Below, one piece after another: positions 52,653 to 61,295 of a DNA stretch of 64,000 nt (positions are counted from its first letter, which is position 1; the number at the start of each line of letters is the position of its first letter). The stretch is from positions 62,001 through 126,000 of the forward strand of contig NZ_JBFNXK010000006.1 of assembly GCF_046054165.1 (NCBI RefSeq). The letters are read 5' to 3'. The notes under the pieces were generated by a model. That model worked only from the letters and a program-made list of their open reading frames with translations. It was not told the origin of the DNA and did not search any database. Origin of the DNA: Celerinatantimonas sp046054165 (lineage in GTDB: Bacteria > Pseudomonadota > Gammaproteobacteria > Enterobacterales > Celerinatantimonadaceae). Made by a program: the position numbers and the translations under genes.

Positions 52653-54095
52653 ATGAGTGACACGCAACTCCCATTGAGTCCCAACTTAAGTAACCGTGAT
52701 TTAGCCCCGGAAAAAAATCAGAACTGGAGCTGGTATAGTATTTTTGCGTTTTGGATGTCGGACGTCCACAGCGTAGGCGGTTATGTCTTTGCAGCTAGTT
52801 TATTTGCCCTTGGCTTAGCCGGATGGCAAGTATTTGTCTGCCTATTGGCGGGGATTATGATCGTTTACCTATTTGCCAATCTGATGGGAACCCCCGGGCA
52901 AAAAGCTGGAATTCCATTTCCCGTAGTCTGTCGACTTTCTTTTGGGATCAAAGGTGCCAATATCCCAGCGATTATCCGAGGCCTCATCGCCGTGGTTTGG
53001 TATGGGATCCAAACTTATCTGGCCTCCAGCTCTTTCATTATTTTGGCACTTTACTTTTTTCCACAGTTGCAAAGTTTAGAATCCGTGAGTTTCCTTGGAT
53101 TATCGGCACTCGGTTGGATGGGTTTCCTATTTATGTGGATTGCTCAAGCCTTTGTATTTATGTTTGGCATGCGCATGATCCGCAAAGTGATCGACTATAG
53201 TGGGCCCGCTATTTATGTCGCCATGTTCGCATTATGCGCTTACATGATCTATCGTACTGGATGGTCAGCCCTCAACTTTGACTTGGGAACCAAAACACTT
53301 TCTGGTTGGGGTGCTCTTAAAGAGATGGTGATCGCCATTGCCCTCGTCGCCGGTTATTTTGCCGGGCCCACGCTCAACTTTAGCGACTTTGCCCGTTACT
53401 GTAAAAGTCCCAAACAAATGCGTCTTGGCAACGTGTTGGGATTACCACTAAACTTTATCATATTCTCTGTTTTCAGCGTCGTCATCGTAGCCGCATCCGT
53501 CCCTTTGTTTGGACAGATGATTACGGATCCAATTGAAACCGTGCATCGCCTCGACTCCGGCTTAATTACGGTTTTGGGGGCGCTGACTTTTATTTTGGCT
53601 ACTATCGGGATTAATATCGTAGCGAATTTCGTCTCTCCGGCTTTTGATTTTTCGAACGTTTCACCGCAAAAAATTGGCTTTAAAACAGGTGGATTTATCG
53701 CAGCTATCGGCGCGCTGCTCATCACTCCGTGGAACCTATTCAACAACCCGGACATGATCCACTACACCGTGGATCTTCTGGCAGCCTTAATCGGTCCTCT
53801 ATATGGCATTGTATTAACAGATTATTTCAAAATAAAACGCCAGAAAATTGATGTTCAGGCACTCTATAGTGAATCGCCAAAAGGGTGCTACTGGTATGAA
53901 GGCGGATTTAATAAACGGGCTATTTTAGCACTTATCATCGCCGGGGCAGCGTCAGTTCTCACTTCGTTTGTCTTTACTGAGCTAGCCAATTTCTCTATTT
54001 TTATCAGCGGCATTATTGCGGCGGTCAGCTATCAGTTACTGATGACTCGTTCCAGTGAAGTCGTTAATCTGGCCCAGAGCCGCAGCCAGATATAA
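52653..54095 (+). CDS. NCS1 family allantoin/purine-type permease
   Basis: A 480-residue NCS1 transporter with about twelve membrane segments. Start at 52653 with AAGGA 7 bp upstream; the longer frame crosses the operator. NCS1 landmarks are NLSNRDLAPEKNQNWSWYS, then FAFWMSDVHSVGGY, FPVVCRLSFGIKGANIPAI and GPTLNFSDFARYCKSPKQMR. The N-terminal motif and cluster point to allantoin or a hydantoin as substrate (AllP, PucI, Mhp1 relatives). Divergent from the GntR-racemase-puuE operon. Confidence 0.9.
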   Translation: MSDTQLPLSPNLSNRDLAPEKNQNWSWYSIFAFWMSDVHSVGGYVFAASLFALGLAGWQVFVCLLAGIMIVYLFANLMGTPGQKAGIPFPVVCRLSFGIKGANIPAIIRGLIAVVWYGIQTYLASSSFIILALYFFPQLQSLESVSFLGLSALGWMGFLFMWIAQAFVFMFGMRMIRKVIDYSGPAIYVAMFALCAYMIYRTGWSALNFDLGTKTLSGWGALKEMVIAIALVAGYFAGPTLNFSDFARYCKSPKQMRLGNVLGLPLNFIIFSVFSVVIVAASVPLFGQMITDPIETVHRLDSGLITVLGALTFILATIGINIVANFVSPAFDFSNVSPQKIGFKTGGFIAAIGALLITPWNLFNNPDMIHYTVDLLAALIGPLYGIVLTDYFKIKRQKIDVQALYSESPKGCYWYEGGFNKRAILALIIAGAASVLTSFVFTELANFSIFISGIIAAVSYQLLMTRSSEVVNLAQSRSQI

Positions 54096-54180
54096 GCTTG
54101 AATAAGCAGAGGCGACATACTCCCAGTTGTCTCTGCTCCATTCATGAGCCCAACGACGATTCACTATCGCCAAAATCATA

Positions 54181-54211
54181 AAAGCCCGGGGATAATATCC
54201 TACCGGGCTTT
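54181..54211. terminator. Bidirectional terminator between permease and MocR genes
   Basis: AAAGCCCGG (54181-54189) and CCGGGCTTT (54203-54211) form a perfect 9-bp stem between convergent genes. Confidence 0.85.
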
Positions 54212-54231
54212 ATCATCAGTAAACGTCACAC

Positions 54232-55572
54232 TCAAAATGGAAATATCGTATTCATATCGCAAAGTATCAGCGTTCTAATCATCTCTAACCCTTGCTGCAA
54301 ACGCGTTTCATCAGCAATCGCCATTAATGACAAACGGATCGCTTCAACGCCTTGATTGGAGACATCAAAATAACTACCACTACTGACAATAATATTCCGA
54401 TTTTTCGCTTCCATCACAAACCGCTCAGGACTCCAGCGATGAGGCAATTTCAGCCATAGATGGTATCCGGAAGCCGTATATTCCAAATCAGCCAAAATTT
54501 GGCTTGCCATCTCCTGCCGTGTTAAGGCCAACTGCCGCTGATTTTCAGACATCTTAAATGCTTCTCCCGACTGGATCAGCGCGCTCGCAATGGCAAAATT
54601 TAACGGAGAAGCCAGCCAGATACTGGTTCGAATATGGCTTTGGATCACCGCAATTTGAGATTCCGGCACTTTCAGATAGCCGCAACGCATCGCCGGACTA
54701 ATGGCCTTTGAAAGACTGGAAATATGAAACGCATACTCCGGTACTAAATTGCTAATCGGTGCAATGATCGCCGCATTAAGAAAGCTATAGATATCATCTT
54801 CGATCAGCCAGAGATGGGCTTTGCGGATCACGGCAGCGATTTGTTCTCGCCTGACTTTGGGCATAGTGATCCCGGTTGGATTTTGGTGCGATGGGATCAC
54901 AATCACCAGCTTCGGTTGTGCCTGTTCAATCACGGTTTCCAATCCCTGCACCGACATTCCCTGAGCATCCGATGGTACAGCAACAATTTGTCGCCCGGTC
55001 TGGTGAGCTAATGCAATAATCCCCGGATAAGTTAATGACTCCACCGCAATCGTATCTCCCGGCCGAGTCAGCGCCTCAATCACTAATGATAACGCATGCT
55101 GAGCCCCATCAGTCAGCAGCGTATTTTGAGCATGACCGCCGGTTAATCCATAATGTCGGGCCCATTCAACCCCCGCCTGACGATGGATTTCATGGCCTGA
55201 ATATTCCGTGTATCCAATCAGATCCGACTGTAATCGCTGACTTACTCTCTGCATTGCAGTTTGCAACGCCGACACATTCAAAGGCAGACAGGGCTGTAAA
55301 ATTGAAAAATTATATTCAGCCTCATCATCCGGAGCCTTAATGACCTCATCTAAATGAGAATGGCCACAAACAAAAGTACCTTTGCCGACATAGGATTCAA
55401 CTAGCTGTTTATCGGCTAATAATTGGTAGGCTTTGGCGATGGTCACCGGTGTTGTGGCAAGCTCCTGAGCCAAGACCCGGTGGGGCGGTAGCTGGCTATT
55501 GGGCGAGTATGTGCCATTGAAGATCCGAGTCTCAATAATCTCTGCGATTTTTTTAAATTTTATCTCTTTCAT
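54232..55572 (-). CDS. MocR family regulator (GntR HTH plus aminotransferase domain)
   Basis: A 446-residue regulator. Start at 55572 (MKEIKFKKIAEI), with AGAGGTGGGG upstream; an in-frame start 34 codons earlier runs into an operator. The N-terminal GntR HTH shows SQLPPHRVLAQELATTPVTI and LVESYVGKGTFVCG. The rest is a fold-type I aminotransferase-like domain with VESLTYPGIIALAHQTGRQI, IPSHQNPTGITM and the PLP lysine in HISSLSKAISPAMRCGY. Such proteins use PLP as cofactor-sensor. Divergent from the dehydrogenase gene; TGACATATGTCA palindromes lie between. Confidence 0.9.
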   Translation of the reverse strand: MKEIKFKKIAEIIETRIFNGTYSPNSQLPPHRVLAQELATTPVTIAKAYQLLADKQLVESYVGKGTFVCGHSHLDEVIKAPDDEAEYNFSILQPCLPLNVSALQTAMQRVSQRLQSDLIGYTEYSGHEIHRQAGVEWARHYGLTGGHAQNTLLTDGAQHALSLVIEALTRPGDTIAVESLTYPGIIALAHQTGRQIVAVPSDAQGMSVQGLETVIEQAQPKLVIVIPSHQNPTGITMPKVRREQIAAVIRKAHLWLIEDDIYSFLNAAIIAPISNLVPEYAFHISSLSKAISPAMRCGYLKVPESQIAVIQSHIRTSIWLASPLNFAIASALIQSGEAFKMSENQRQLALTRQEMASQILADLEYTASGYHLWLKLPHRWSPERFVMEAKNRNIIVSSGSYFDVSNQGVEAIRLSLMAIADETRLQQGLEMIRTLILCDMNTIFPF

Positions 55573-55668
55573 AAAGGCCCCACCTCTTTTACTTATGTCA
55601 ATGTTCAGCCAAGACAGCAAAATGATTGACATATGATAGATATACCAATTAGACTCGAACCACTTAAT

Positions 55669-55680
55669 TGACATATGTCA
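55669..55680. promoter_or_regulatory. TGACATATGTCA operator, MocR side
   Basis: Perfect 12-bp palindrome 97 bp upstream of the MocR start; a partial copy TTGACATATGATAG lies at about 55626. Identical to the site at 55838-55849. Confidence 0.7.
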
Positions 55681-55837
55681 TTTCGCGAATCAAATAAAAT
55701 TCGTCTATGACCTCGCACATACGGCTCTGTTGTAGCCGTTTTTACAGGGAATTAACGCATCAGGTGCATGATTAATTCCCATAATAGCCGGTAGCAAAGG
55801 ATATCTGTGTCGAGCCAAAATACTCATATTAACAATA

Positions 55838-55849
55838 TGACATATGTCA
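55838..55849. promoter_or_regulatory. TGACATATGTCA operator, dehydrogenase side
   Basis: Second perfect copy of the palindrome, 175 bp upstream of the dehydrogenase start and 158 bp from the first copy. Probably bound by the MocR protein, controlling the dehydrogenase-transporter operon. Confidence 0.7.
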
Positions 55850-56023
55850 TTATCAATTTTTTGGATTTATAAGCTAGGTTAAATTGCTTTTATAACCATG
55901 CCAATCATAGCGAGATAACAAATTGAACTCAATTGAGTTACTCAATGATGCCCCAGACATCGCCCTGTAACTCATGAACCACTAAAAAACCGTTGAATTG
56001 TGAATAAACGCAGAGGAAATAAG

Positions 56024-56902
56024 ATGACACTCAAAAGTTATGCCTTTATTGGATTAGGCGTTATGGGCTACCCGATGTCAGGCCACGTTGCCACTGCCGG
56101 CTATCCAACCCGAGTCTATAACCGAACTCCCACTAAAATGGCGCAGTGGAAGGCAATTTATCCCGGTCAAATTTGTACCGCACCCAGCCAAGCGGCCATC
56201 GGTAGTGATATCGTTGCTCTGTGTGTGGGCAACGATCAGGATGTCAGAGAAGTGGTTTATGGTCGCAATGGTGTTCTAGCCACCATGAAACCGGGAAGTA
56301 TCCTCATCGATCACACCACCACTTCCGCTGAGCTGGCAATAGAACTCAATGCAGCCTGCCAACGCCAACAGATCCACTTTATTGATGCCCCCGTTTCTGG
56401 GGGCCAATCCGGTGCCGAGCAAGGAACGTTAACCATTATGTGTGGCGGAGAGCAGACCATTATCGATGCCATTCGTCCCATTTTATCCTGCTATGGCCAA
56501 CAGATTTCCTATCTTGGGACCGCCGGTCAAGGCCAGCGCTGCAAGATGATCAATCAAATCTGTATTGCTGGCATCTTACAAGGGCTCAGCGAAGCACTGC
56601 TGCTGGCCCAGAAATCAGAATTAGATATCACCCAAGTTATCCATACACTGAAGCTGGGAGCCGCCGGTTCATGGCAGATGGAAAACCGGGCCCAAACAAT
56701 GACCCAAGATTCATTTGATTTTGGATTTGCTATCGACTGGATGCTTAAAGATCTCAATATATGCCGGCATGAAGCCCAAAAACACCAGTTGCAACTCCCC
56801 ATGACCGATGCAGTTTATACACGTTATCAGTCATTGCAAGCTCAAGGATTAGGGCGAATGGATACCTCCGCTCTCATCAAAGCCTGCACGCTAGCCGCTT
56901 AG
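56024..56902 (+). CDS. Beta-hydroxyacid dehydrogenase family protein (NAD(P)-dependent)
   Basis: A 292-residue member of the 3-hydroxyisobutyrate/tartronate semialdehyde/sulfolactaldehyde reductase superfamily. Start 56024 with AGAGGA 8 bp upstream. Rossmann start AFIGLGVMGYPMSGHVATAG, substrate loop DAPVSGGQSGAEQGTLTIM, and the catalytic lysine region QRCKMINQICIAGILQGLSE are present. Substrate not predictable; the neighbour transporter of the TauE/SafE class makes a sulfonate aldehyde such as sulfolactaldehyde one possibility, but that is speculative. Followed by the transporter after 53 bp. Confidence 0.88.
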   Translation: MTLKSYAFIGLGVMGYPMSGHVATAGYPTRVYNRTPTKMAQWKAIYPGQICTAPSQAAIGSDIVALCVGNDQDVREVVYGRNGVLATMKPGSILIDHTTTSAELAIELNAACQRQQIHFIDAPVSGGQSGAEQGTLTIMCGGEQTIIDAIRPILSCYGQQISYLGTAGQGQRCKMINQICIAGILQGLSEALLLAQKSELDITQVIHTLKLGAAGSWQMENRAQTMTQDSFDFGFAIDWMLKDLNICRHEAQKHQLQLPMTDAVYTRYQSLQAQGLGRMDTSALIKACTLAA

Positions 56903-56955
56903 ATTCTTAAATTCATCACAATCACCCACTTCACACACGGCTATAGGAGACGCAA

Positions 56956-57750
56956 ATGGCCTGTCTAGGAAATGACATTACACTATGGATCTTAATGGCA
57001 CTCATGATCTCAGCACTCGCTGCCGGATTTATCGACAGCGTCGCCGGTGGCGGCGGACTCATCTTAGTTCCGTCGTTTATTCTGGCCGGGCTCCCACCCC
57101 AATTGGCACTGGGTCAGGAAAAAATGGTCAGCACGATTGGAACAATCGCCGCCATTTATAATTTCATAAGGAATAAACGAGTTGTCTGGGGGGCTATTCT
57201 AACCGGGATTCCATTTGGATTATTAGGTTCCTATCTGGGAGCCAAAGCCATCCTTTACTTTAACCCAGAAACTATTGGCAAAATTATTTTGTTGATGTTA
57301 CCTGTCGGGATATTACTGTCATTTATCCCTAAGAAAAATAAAACCGATTCATCTACAACCAGCCCCCTTCACGTCAACAACATGGTACTTTGGGTGGGGA
57401 TTCCGCTGACGATCTTCATCATCAGTTTTTATGATGGTTTTTTTGGACCCGGAACCGGTAGTTTTTTGATTCTGGCATTACATTACCTGTTGCGATTTGA
57501 TTTGGTGGCCGCATCGGCAACCTCAAAGCTGTTTAACTTCTCATCCAATGTCGGTGCTCTGATCGCCTTTCTGATCTCTGGAAATATTTTATTCATGCTG
57601 GCTATTCCCTTAGTCATCTGTAATATTCTCGGCAACTACATCGGCAGTAACTCGGCGATGAAATATGGTCCAGTCATGATTAAGCGCGTCATATCGCTGT
57701 CACTGGCATTGCTAATGTGCTCATTAGGCTATCAGTTTTTATTCAGATAA
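56956..57750 (+). CDS. TauE/SafE family membrane transporter (YfcA-like)
   Basis: A 264-residue membrane protein with about eight hydrophobic segments. The family signature GFIDSVAGGGGLILVPSFIL opens it, and the internal repeat FYDGFFGPGTGSFLILAL is the second half-motif. GLPPQLALGQEKMVSTIGT is also typical of YfcA. TauE/SafE proteins are proposed exporters of sulfite, sulfonates or organic acids. GGAGA lies 6 bp before the start. In operon with the dehydrogenase under probable MocR control. Confidence 0.9.
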   Translation: MACLGNDITLWILMALMISALAAGFIDSVAGGGGLILVPSFILAGLPPQLALGQEKMVSTIGTIAAIYNFIRNKRVVWGAILTGIPFGLLGSYLGAKAILYFNPETIGKIILLMLPVGILLSFIPKKNKTDSSTTSPLHVNNMVLWVGIPLTIFIISFYDGFFGPGTGSFLILALHYLLRFDLVAASATSKLFNFSSNVGALIAFLISGNILFMLAIPLVICNILGNYIGSNSAMKYGPVMIKRVISLSLALLMCSLGYQFLFR

Positions 57751-57784
57751 AAACATCATTGCAACGCCGCCTTTTAGGGCCCTA

Positions 57785-58714
57785 TCAGGTCGGCGCATTC
57801 TCTTGATCCAACAGCGCTAATGCTTTATCCATGAGCCGGTCCATCCGGCTTTTCGTACCTTCAAAAGCACGCGCTTTCATCACCTGCTGCGCCCAGGGGG
57901 ATTGTATAAAATCAACGCCCACCGCAAGCGTTAAACTTAAATAGCGCACTATATCCAGTTCAGAGGTAAACGCATACTGGTTCGCCTGGATCACCTGCGT
58001 TTCGACATAATCCGCTAATTTTTCATCATCCCAGTCAGCTAACACCTGATGATAAGCCCGAAGATGTTCACAATAACGCTGCTGATAATAGCGATCACTC
58101 ATTTGGATCAGTGCCTGCCATTGAGCCGTGGTTAGCCGCTGCGGAAATACATGTTCAACAGGTTGAGTCGATAACAGTGCTGGCCGCTCAATCCATTGTA
58201 ATTGTTCACTTTGTGGCAGCCAGTAACCGAAACGCGCAACCGGCCCAAATAGGATCAGTTGCTGTTGTGCTGAACTGGCAGACAGCAACCGTTGCCACAC
58301 CTGCCAATCAGAGAGACGGAGTAAAGTCGACTCACCGGACTCAGACTGGTCGTCAATCAACGACCATTCACGCAAATGAGCCATTAACAGCTGACTTTGC
58401 CGATCTTCCGGCAAATTGACAAATTCCGATTGTAGCTCAATAAAAATCCCCCAGTTGGGCTGAAACCCGACTGTTTCCGCAAACTCGTCCCAGCCTGGCC
58501 AGGAGAGTAAATAAGGACTGATAGATGCATGCTGTCGCCCCATCTCATCCCAATAGAGAATGCTTTCAAACGACATGTTATCACCCAAAGAGCGCACATC
58601 ATCATTGATGGCAGCCTCGGCCAGTACAAATAGACCTTCACCGGCCTTCCGGGGCTGCAGAGCCGCAACCGGTTCATTCTCAGGTTTAAGTAATTTAAAG
58701 GAAGACATGATCAC
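57785..58714 (-). CDS. DUF4123 domain protein, second adaptor (type VI effector chaperone type)
   Basis: A 309-residue protein with a diverged DUF4123 plan: LFVLAEAAINDDV (strand), HASISPYLLSWPGWDEFAE, GIFIELQSEFVNLPEDRQSQ (compare GLxxxSxxxLxxLxxHLR) and a C-terminal helical extension. DUF4123 proteins bind type VI secretion effectors and load them on VgrG. GTG at 58714 has GGAG 6 bp upstream; ATG at 58708 is an alternative. Its start overlaps the upstream DUF4123 gene stop, so the two are coupled. No VgrG gene is in the window. Confidence 0.65.
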   Translation of the reverse strand: MIMSSFKLLKPENEPVAALQPRKAGEGLFVLAEAAINDDVRSLGDNMSFESILYWDEMGRQHASISPYLLSWPGWDEFAETVGFQPNWGIFIELQSEFVNLPEDRQSQLLMAHLREWSLIDDQSESGESTLLRLSDWQVWQRLLSASSAQQQLILFGPVARFGYWLPQSEQLQWIERPALLSTQPVEHVFPQRLTTAQWQALIQMSDRYYQQRYCEHLRAYHQVLADWDDEKLADYVETQVIQANQYAFTSELDIVRYLSLTLAVGVDFIQSPWAQQVMKARAFEGTKSRMDRLMDKALALLDQENAPT

Positions 58715-59679
58715 TACAACTCCTCATTTTGAGGCGGTTCAAATTGGATCGGATGATAATCAGCTAATGCACGACTCTGATGACCAAACTGGTGATAAAA
58801 ACGACCAATTGCAGCTCGTAACTCATTAAATTTCAAAAGCCGCTGAAACTCTGGATGCTGGTCAAAATCACCCGCTAGATAAAAACGATACAGCGCATAG
58901 GTTTCATATGCCAACGATGGCTGATTGGGATAACGAATCTGCCCTTGCTCAAGCCCGGCCATAAACTGAACTCTCACCTGCTCCAACGGAATATGACAGT
59001 GTCTAGACTCGCGCAGTTTTTGCGTTAACACCCGAATAATACCTTCTAAACGTTCATCATAAAACAACCGGTCATATTGGCCTTGTGTTAGCTGCAAAAC
59101 AGCACACTCATCTGACAAAGACTCATCGAACTGGGCAGCAGTTAAACGAATTAAAGGCTGCTCGGCAATGCCACTATCCGGCAGATAAATCGACGAAATA
59201 GGCTGCATGAACTGGGTTTGCTGCATGGGGGTGAATACCGGCCATGCCTGTCTTAAAACACTCGGATCAAAAAACCGAAACAGCGCCTGTTCGCCATCCG
59301 GAAACAGGATCAGCGCCCAGTGCCGCAGGTGTTCAGTGAGTTCAGTCAGAGACAACGATGAGCAAATCACTAAGCCAAAGCGCTGCCGATAATCCAGTTG
59401 TTCGAGCAGCCAGTAATACAGCGTTTCCCCCGGAGAGCCTTGACTCACGGGAACCACCAGCGGCGAACCGGCTTTAAAATTTCCCAAACTGCGGCCCCGG
59501 TACAAATGCTGCCACAACCAGTCTGGCCGGGAAGAAAATGAATGCCAAAATTCATCAAATTCAGGGATCAGAATTCGATCAACCAATATATATAATGAAT
59601 CTGTAGTCTGTGACATCACCTCAAACAGCGATGCCGGATCACCAGTTGTCACTGAGACCGGAGGATCTGGCTGCACCAC
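58714..59679 (-). CDS. DUF4123 domain protein (type VI effector adaptor)
   Basis: A 321-residue adaptor with the clear DUF4123 pattern: SLYILVDRILIPEF, WLWQHLYRGRSLGNFKAGSP, LVICSSLSLTELTEHLRHWA, then LFRFFDPSVLRQAWPVFTP. GTG start at 59679 with AGGAA upstream. Role inferred from family: recruits a cognate toxin to the secretion spike. The toxin and immunity cassettes upstream on the same strand are the likely cargo-related genes. Confidence 0.82.
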   Translation of the reverse strand: MVQPDPPVSVTTGDPASLFEVMSQTTDSLYILVDRILIPEFDEFWHSFSSRPDWLWQHLYRGRSLGNFKAGSPLVVPVSQGSPGETLYYWLLEQLDYRQRFGLVICSSLSLTELTEHLRHWALILFPDGEQALFRFFDPSVLRQAWPVFTPMQQTQFMQPISSIYLPDSGIAEQPLIRLTAAQFDESLSDECAVLQLTQGQYDRLFYDERLEGIIRVLTQKLRESRHCHIPLEQVRVQFMAGLEQGQIRYPNQPSLAYETYALYRFYLAGDFDQHPEFQRLLKFNELRAAIGRFYHQFGHQSRALADYHPIQFEPPQNEEL

Positions 59680-59724
59680 GGCTAATTTCCTGACTGTTTT
59701 AATACTTGAGCCATGATGACCTTG

Positions 59725-60030
59725 CTACGAGGACACATCAACACCTTCAACTAAATTTTCAAACCGCCCATAACAAGAGAATAACGCTTGATCATCACTT
59801 AAATCACTCTCTAAAAATAAGCGTGCCAACCGCACCCGACCAATCGGGTAATAATGGGTCATCTGATCAATTTTATCAAAATAAGGACGTAACGCCTGAT
59901 ACAGTTCATAGGCCGCAAGGCTCCCCTGTTTATTCAGCAACATCATCTCAAGAGCTTTTCGTTCTTTCTTTATTCTGATCAATCGATACATAACATCACT
60001 TAATAATTTATCAACTATAAAATTGACCAC
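59725..60030 (-). CDS. Small helical protein of the toxin locus, unknown
   Basis: A 101-residue charged, helical protein: basic N-terminal part (MYRLIRIKKERKALEMMLL) and acidic C-terminus (ESDLSDDQALFSCYGRFENL). Starts with GTG at 60030; ATG at 59991 is an alternative. It sits between the immunity array and the DUF4123 genes, on the same strand. I do not recognise the family. Confidence 0.5.
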   Translation of the reverse strand: MVNFIVDKLLSDVMYRLIRIKKERKALEMMLLNKQGSLAAYELYQALRPYFDKIDQMTHYYPIGRVRLARLFLESDLSDDQALFSCYGRFENLVEGVDVSS

Positions 60031-60055
60031 TTAATTTGGGATCATCACAGTACAA

Positions 60056-60451
60056 TTAACTAAAATCAGGTCGCAGCGCTTCTTTAATCGTTGGCAGATT
60101 TCTGGGGGAAAAGCTCCAACGCTGTAGATCATCGAACTCAAATTGGATCTTGATCTGGCCAGTTTCTTTTTGCATCTGAACTAACAGCTGTTTAAATTTA
60201 GAACCAGTTTGTTGATAAATATCCTCTCTTAAAGATTCAATTTGGTTATCTAGCCTCAACATATCATCGGCGATTCTGGCGGTCATCGGCCGGACTTCAT
60301 TTCCCTTATATAAAAATCCACTATTCGCTGTATGCCCTTCGACCACATCAAAAACAACTGCTAACAGATCCCATTCATTTTCAACTACTTTTTTACAACG
60401 CAATATGGATTTTCCAATCTCTATAATTATCTGGTTATCTATTTGCATCAT
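60056..60451 (-). CDS. YezG/DUF600-like immunity protein, copy 1
   Basis: A 131-residue protein I assign to the YezG (DUF600) immunity type: acidic N-terminal half and the conserved C-terminal block IKIQFEFDDLQRWSFSPRNL followed by LRPDFS. Such proteins neutralise nuclease tips of polymorphic toxins. Start placed at the ATG 60451, matching paralogues; the GTG at 60463 is possible. One of three tandem copies after the nuclease tip gene; it has DL instead of DP in the FDDP motif. Confidence 0.7.
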   Translation of the reverse strand: MMQIDNQIIIEIGKSILRCKKVVENEWDLLAVVFDVVEGHTANSGFLYKGNEVRPMTARIADDMLRLDNQIESLREDIYQQTGSKFKQLLVQMQKETGQIKIQFEFDDLQRWSFSPRNLPTIKEALRPDFS

Positions 60452-60476
60452 TTCTTTAGTCACAACAGATCCGTCA

Positions 60477-60872
60477 TCAGCTAAAGTCAGGCCGCAGCTC
60501 TTCTTTAATCGTTGCTAGATTTTTAGGTGAAAAACTCCAACGCTGTGGATCATCAAACTCAAATTGGATCTTGATCTGGCCAGTTTCTTTTTTCATCTGA
60601 ACTAACAACTGTTTAAATTTAGAACCAGTTTGTTGATAAATTTGTTCTCGAAGTTCCTTTACTTGATTGCTTAACCTAATTGGATCATCTTCGATCCCTA
60701 CACTTATGGGTAAAGAATCGTCGTTATAATATAAAAATCCACTATTAGCAGTATGACTATCACTAACATCAAAGACTGCTGCCATTACATCCCACTCATG
60801 ATCAACTAGATCCTCGCTACATAAAATAGACTCTGCTATTTCAATGATCTTCTGATTATCAATTTGCATCAT
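60477..60872 (-). CDS. YezG/DUF600-like immunity protein, copy 2
   Basis: A 131-residue paralogue of the flanking genes. The C-terminal 60 or so residues (EIYQQTGSKFKQLLVQMKKE-like onward) are nearly identical to copies 1 and 3, whereas the N-terminal half varies (SISVGIEDDPIRLSNQVKEL region), the expected pattern if the variable half recognises different toxins. 25 bp separates it from copy 1. Confidence 0.72.
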   Translation of the reverse strand: MMQIDNQKIIEIAESILCSEDLVDHEWDVMAAVFDVSDSHTANSGFLYYNDDSLPISVGIEDDPIRLSNQVKELREQIYQQTGSKFKQLLVQMKKETGQIKIQFEFDDPQRWSFSPKNLATIKEELRPDFS

Positions 60873-60897
60873 TTATTTAGTCACAACAGTTCCGTCA

Positions 60898-61290
60898 TCA
60901 GCTAAAATCAGGCCGCAACTCTTCTTTAATCGTTGCTAGATTTTTAGGTGAAAAACTCCAACGCTGTGGATCATCGAACTCAAATTGGATCTTGATCTGG
61001 CCGGTTTCTTTTTTCATCTGAACTAACAGCTGTTTAAATTTATAACCTGTTTGTTGATAGATCTCCTCTCGTAACAATTCTATTTGATGATCTAAACGCT
61101 GCATATCATCTTCGATACAAGCAGCAATGGGCTCAACATCATCGCCTTTATATAAAAAACCACTATTCGCGGTATGTCCTTCTGCCACATCAAAAACAAC
61201 TGCTAACAAATCCCAGTCATTCTCAATAACGTCTTGGCAAAGTAAGACTGATTGACCTATCTCAATAATGGTCTGATTATCAATTTTCAT
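60898..61290 (-). CDS. YezG/DUF600-like immunity protein, copy 3 (adjacent to nuclease tip)
   Basis: A 130-residue paralogue that starts 5 bp after the nuclease tip stop and so is the likely cognate immunity protein. The YezG-like core QIKIQFEFDDPQRWSFSPKN is intact. It keeps the same pattern of invariant C-terminal half and variable N-terminal half. In Bacillus, YezG protects against the YeeF nuclease toxin, which has the same type of nuclease as the gene here. Confidence 0.75.
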   Translation of the reverse strand: MKIDNQTIIEIGQSVLLCQDVIENDWDLLAVVFDVAEGHTANSGFLYKGDDVEPIAACIEDDMQRLDHQIELLREEIYQQTGYKFKQLLVQMKKETGQIKIQFEFDDPQRWSFSPKNLATIKEELRPDFS

Positions 61291-61295
61291 TATTG

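Noticed and set aside
1364..53530. Apparent excess of GGATCC sites across the window
   Set aside because: A hand count suggested roughly twice the random expectation, but base composition and codon bias were not corrected for, so no claim is made.
60056..61290. CRISPR-like periodic array suggested by repeating segments every 420 bp
   Set aside because: The repeats are conserved 3' halves of tandem protein-coding paralogues, not short spaced repeats.
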